Below are positions 59,396-64,000 of a stretch of DNA of 64,000 nucleotides, one piece after another. A program made the position numbers and the translations under genes. The first letter of the stretch is position 1. The number at the start of each line of letters is the position of its first letter. The DNA is from Inia geoffrensis (Eukaryota; Chordata; Mammalia; Artiodactyla; Iniidae): NCBI GenBank assembly GCA_036417435.1, contig CM070900.1, positions 119,986,315 to 120,050,314 on the forward strand, given 5' to 3'. The notes under the pieces are model-generated. The model was not told where the DNA came from. It made no database searches and saw nothing but the letters and a program-made list of their open reading frames with translations.

Positions 59396-60720
59396 GGGAG
59401 GATAGATCAAGATGGCAGAATAGGACATGGAACTCACCTCCTCCCACAAATACATCTAAAATACATCTATATGTAGAGCAATTCTCACAGAATACCTGTT
59501 GAACGCTGGCATATTTCAGACAACCAAAATTGCTAGATCACCACATAACTGGATAGGATGAAAGAATTTTTAAAAAAGGAATTGGGATGAGACTTGTGCC
59601 CTGGGAGGGAGCTGTGAAAGAGGAAAAGTTCCCTCACCTGGGGGAGCCCCTTCACTGGTGGGGAGATCACCTGAGACAAAAAGGGAGCTTCAGAGGCTCA
59701 GAGGAATGCAGCAGCTGGCTTGTGACAGGCAGAACAGAGAGAGACCAGCACAGACATTCCTAGCCACCTCCCTGCACTTCACAGCCTGAGACGTGCACTG
59801 GTGTGCTTGGGGGCTGGGTGCTGAAATTTGGGCTTTAGAGGACAGACCTGAGGAGAGAACTGGGGTTGGCTGGTGGAGACAGCCTGAATGGGCTAGAGCG
59901 TGGTCTGAGCCACAATGGGAGCTGTGCACAGGAAGGAGCCTGGGTGGGCCATTGAAGCCCCACTGTTAACGTGCATGTATGAAGGGAAGGGCAGGGTGGG
60001 GCCTGCCACAGCAGCCTCATTCTCAGCATGCTCAGAACTGGCACAGTACCACCTCTACATGGAGAGCAGGGGTGGCCAGACTTTGGAAGCAGGGCTGAAA
60101 TCTGAGTCCTCTCCTGCAGCTGTGCCATCCACAGATCTATGCAGCTACCACCAAGGTCTTTATAAACTCAGAGCCTGTGGGGCATCTGAGAATATTACTG
60201 GTGCTCCTGTGACTGGAGTGGGTCTGGCATGTGCATCTGGAGGAAGGGCCAGGGTCTGGGCTGATTCAGTCACTCTTGCTGTGGGTCCAGGTGCACAACT
60301 ATGGTGGTCCCATTGTCTAACCTTATCAGCTTTGCACCAATGGATCTATTCTAGTGGTTTTGTAAGCACAGTGCCTGAGGGACACCCAGGCCTATTGCTT
60401 GAATTCCCATGATTCAGGCAGGGCTGAGGGCAGTGCCAAAGCAGTGTACTTGGTAAGCCTGCACAACAGGTGACAGGCAACACCATAGAGCGCATTTACC
60501 AGTGGAAAGTTCCTGCGGAGGAATGCTCAGAGCTCCTCTCCCAGTAGGAGCACTCCAGGCCAGCCTACCTCATATCACAGTTCAGAAACAGATCTGAGAT
60601 CATCTACTTCAACAACTGGGGAGCAGACTCTGCCCCCCACAGGGCTGTGACAACCACTGAGCAAAGAGGAGGGCCTGCCCAACATCAAGTGCATGCTCTG
60701 GTCACCTCAACATGAATCAC
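59396..60720 (+). promoter_or_regulatory. L1-C 5'UTR (older or variant L1 promoter region)
   Basis: It begins 'gggaggatagatcaagatgg' and continues 'tgttgaacgctggcat', 'gtgccctgggagggagctgt' and 'gagccccttcactggtgggg', homologous to the L1-A and L1-B 5' ends but more diverged after about 500 bp. It includes GC-richer DNA with a 165-codon plus-strand frame at 59915-60412 and antisense frames at 59690-60128. It then jumps directly into ORF2 at about 60721: the end of the 5'UTR, all of ORF1 and the first 60 or so codons of ORF2 are absent. Confidence 0.8.
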
Positions 60721-63700
60721 ATTGAAAGTGAGGGGTTGGGAAAAGATATTTAATGCAAACAGAAATGACAAGAAAGCAGGAGTAGCAATGCTCACACCAG
60801 ACAAAGTAGACTTTAAAACAAAGGCCATAAAGAGAGGTAAAGAAGAACATTATATAATGATAAAAGTATCAAAACAAGAAGAGGATATGACACTCATTAA
60901 CATATATGTGCCCAATATAGGTGCACATAAATACATGAAACAAATACTAACAGACATAAAGGGAGAAATTTACAGGAGCACAGTAATACTAGGATACTTT
61001 AACACCCCACTCATATCAATTGACAGATCTTCCAGACAGAAAATGAGTAAGGCAACAAAGAGCCTAAATGATACAGAAAAGCCAGAACAAACATTCTTTT
61101 CAGGCGCACATGGAACATTCTCTTGGATCAACCACATATTAGGACACAAAACAAGCCTCAACAAATTTAAGGCAATAGAAATTATTTCAAGCATCTTTTC
61201 TGACCACAACATGAAACTAGAAATCAACCACAGAAAGGAAAACAAGAAACCAACAATTACATGGAGACTAAACAACATGCTACGAAGAAACAAATGGTTC
61301 AACGATGAAATCAAAGAGGAAATTTAAAAATACCTTTAGACAAATGACAATGAAAACACAACCATACAAAATCTATGGGGTGCAGCAAAAGCAGTTCTTA
61401 GAGGGAAGATCATAGCAGTACAACCTTCCTGTTTTGAAAATCTCAAACAACCTAACCAACCACCTAAAACAATTAGAAAAAGAAGAAAAAATAAAAGAAC
61501 AAGAAAAAAACAAAGCCTAAAGTCAACAGAGGGAAGGAAATAACAACTATCATAGAGGAAATAAATAAAATACAGATTTAGAAAATAATTCAAAAAACCA
61601 ATAAAACCAAGAGGTGGTTCTTTGAAAGGGTAAGCAAAATCAACAGACCTCTGGCCAGGCTCATCAAGAAGAGGACACAAATAAACAAACTAAGAGGTGA
61701 AAGAGGAGAAATAACAACTGATACCACAGAAATATAAAAAGCCATAAGAGAATACTATGAACAATTGTATGCCAAAAAATGGGACAACCTAGAAGAAATG
61801 GATGTTTCTAGAAACATATGGCCCACCAAAATGGAATCAAGAAGAAATAGATAATTCAAACAGACCAATCACTAGAAGTAAAAACAAAACTGAAATTAAA
61901 AAAAAACAAAAACAAAACTAGAAATGGACAAATTCTTAGAAAAGCACAACCTTCCAAGACTGAACCAGGAAGAAACAGAAAATATAAACAGACCAATGAC
62001 AAGCACTGAAATTGAAACTGTGATTAAAAATCTTCCAATAACAAAAGCCTAGGACAAGATGCCTTCACAGGTGAATTCTATCGAATATTTAGAGAAAAGC
62101 TAACATCTATCCTTCTCAAACACTTCCAAAATAGAGCAGAGGGAGGAACACTCCCAAACTCACTTTACGAGGCCAGCATCACCCTGATACCAAAACCAGA
62201 CAAAGATGTCACCAAAAAAGGAAACTACAGGCCAATATCTCTGATGAACATAGATGCAAAAATCCTCAACAAAGTACCAGCAAACAGAATCCAACAGCAC
62301 CTTAAAGGATCACACACCATGATCAAGTGAGGTTTATCCCAGGAATGCAAGGATTCTTCACTATACACAAATCAATCAATGTAATACACCATATTAACAA
62401 ATTGAAGGATAAAAGCCATATGATAATCTCAATAGATGCAGAAAAAACTTTGGACAAAATTCAACACCTATTTATGGCAAAAACGCTCCGGAAAGTAGGC
62501 ATACAGGGAGCCTACCTCAACAGGCCATATATGACAAACCCACAGCCAACATCCTTCTCAATGTTGAAAAACTGAAAACATTTCCTCTAAGATCAGGAAT
62601 AAGACAAGGTTTCCCACTCTCATCACTCTTATTCATTACGGTTTTGAAATTTTTGCCCCAGCAGTCAGAGAGAAAAAAGAAATAAAAGGAATCCAAATCA
62701 GAAAAGAGGAAGTAAAATTGTCATTGTTTGCAGATGACATGATACTATACATAGAAAACCCTAAAGATGCTACTAGGAAAATACTAGATCTAATCAGTGA
62801 ATTTGCTAAAGTAGCAGGATGCAAAATTAATGCACAGAAATCTCTTGCATTCCTATACACTAATGATGAAAAATCACTACAGAAATTAATGAAATTAAGG
62901 AACACTCCCATTTACCATTGCAACAAAAAGAATAAAATACCTAGGAGTAAACCTAACTAAGGAGACAAAAGACCTGTATGCATAAAACTGTAAGACACTG
63001 ATGAAAGAAATTAAGGATGATACAAACAGGTGGAAAGATATACCATGTTCTTTGATTGGAAGAATCAACATTGATAAAACGACTATGCTATGCAAAGCAG
63101 TCTACAGGTTCAATACAATCCCTATCAAACTACCAATGGCATTTTTCACAGACCTAAAACAAAAAATTGCATGATTGGTATGGAAACACAAAAGACCCCG
63201 AATAGCCAAACCAACCTTCAGAAAGAAAAATAGAGCTGGAGGAATCAGGCTTCCAGACTTCAGACCAAACTACAAAGCTACAGTACTTAAGACAGTATGG
63301 TATTGGCACCAAAACAGAAACATAGATTACTAGAACAGGATAGAAAGCCCAGAGATTAACCCACGCATATATGGTCACCTTATCTTTGAAAAAGGAGGCA
63401 AGTATATACAATGGAGAAAAGACAGCCGCTTTTTCAATAAGTGTTCTGGGAACACTGGTCAGTTACATGTAAAAGAATAAAATTAGAACACTCTCTAATG
63501 CCATACACAAAAATAAACTCAAAATGGATTAAAGACCTAAATATAAGGCCAAACACTATAAAACTCTGTGAGGAAAACATAGGCAGAACACTCTATGACA
63601 TAAATCACAGCAAGATCCTTTTGACCCACCTCCTAGAGAAATGGAAATAAAAACAAAAATAAACAAATGTGACCTAATCAAACTTAAAAGCTTTTGCACA

Positions 63701-64000
63701 GCAAAGGAAACCATAAACAAGATGAAAAGACAACCGTCAGAAAAAATACTTGCAAAGGAAGCAACTGATGAAGGATTAATCTCCAAAATATACAAGTAGC
63801 TCATGCAGCTCAATATCACAAAAACAAGCAACCCAGTGCAAAAATGGGCAGAAGATCTAAGTTGACATTTCTCCAAAGAAGATATACAGATTGCCAACAA
63901 ACACATGAAAAGATGCTGAGCATCACTAATCATTAGAGAAATGGAAATCAAAACTGTAATGAGGTTTCACCTCACATTGGTCAGAATGGCCATCATCAAA
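60721..64000 (+). pseudogene. L1-C ORF2, N-terminally truncated, broken, runs off the window
   Basis: The frame enters the endonuclease domain at 'LKVRGWEKIFNANRN' and keeps 'HILGHKTSLNKFKAIEI' and 'SIFSDHN'. The endonuclease GDFNTPL reads GYFNTPL (Tyr at 60995-60997), which removes the catalytic Asp. The RT part keeps '[20 protein letters not shown]' and an intact FADD at 62727-62738. Later text covers the thumb and C-terminal regions up to 'ggtcagaatggccatcatca' at the window end, so the Cys-rich domain and 3'UTR lie outside. Several stops and frameshifts are present after 61327. It cannot make an active protein. Confidence 0.9.

Noticed and set aside
59915..60412. 165-codon ORF as a possible host gene exon
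   Set aside because: It lies inside the L1-C 5'UTR, which is GC-rich, and has no recognisable domain. Antisense frames of similar length overlap it.

Overview
This is nuclear DNA from a mammal, almost certainly a cetacean (whale, dolphin or porpoise). The strongest clue is six copies of a tRNA-derived SINE that carries a Pol III A box and B box and matches the CHR/CHR-2 SINE family typical of cetaceans and hippos. The LINE-1 elements also have the 5'UTR and 3'UTR style of cetartiodactyl L1s. The rest is AT-rich DNA with MIR, L2 and MaLR (MLT1/MST) remnants common to placental mammals. I found no host protein-coding gene, rRNA, tRNA, snRNA or CRISPR array. The short ORFs outside repeats look like chance. 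The window is best read as intergenic DNA or part of a very long intron.

Layout. 1-13.2 kb: mostly unassigned old sequence with one SINE (2.4 kb), an antisense MLT1-type LTR (4.2-4.6 kb), two MIRs and an L2 trace. 13.2-18.4 kb: very old antisense L1 with a solo MaLR LTR inserted at 17.5 kb. 18.4-36.8 kb: one ancient sense L1 split into three pieces by two younger, nearly full-length L1s in opposite orientation: L1-A (+, about 19.06-26.27 kb) and L1-B (-, about 27.38-35.09 kb, itself carrying two SINEs). 36.8-42.2 kb: a MIR, an L2 split by an L1 fragment, a SINE, and an MLT1-type LTR split by a younger LTR and by antisense L1 sequence. 42.2-49.2 kb: mostly unassigned, with a second copy of the younger LTR (45.2 kb) and two closely spaced SINEs (47.7 and 48.2 kb). 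49.2-52.3 kb: three L1 fragments. 52.3-59.4 kb: the longest stretch with little recognisable repeat. 59.4 kb to the end: a third large L1 (L1-C, +) with a 5'UTR but no ORF1, cut by the window edge.

The three large L1s have the usual plan: 5'UTR promoter, ORF1 (coiled-coil RNA-binding chaperone), ORF2 (endonuclease, reverse transcriptase, Cys-rich C-terminus), 3'UTR and A-tail. All are dead through stops, frameshifts, deletions or changed catalytic residues. The SINEs have no protein and would have been copied by L1 machinery of this kind; their target-site duplications are still easy to read. The most informative observations are a probable 5' transduction of a MIR-containing flank by L1-A, a tail-to-tail inverted pair of L1s inside one older L1, an internal deletion in L1-C that could come from splicing, and open frames in the L1 5'UTRs shared between copies. 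I found no convincing new functional system.
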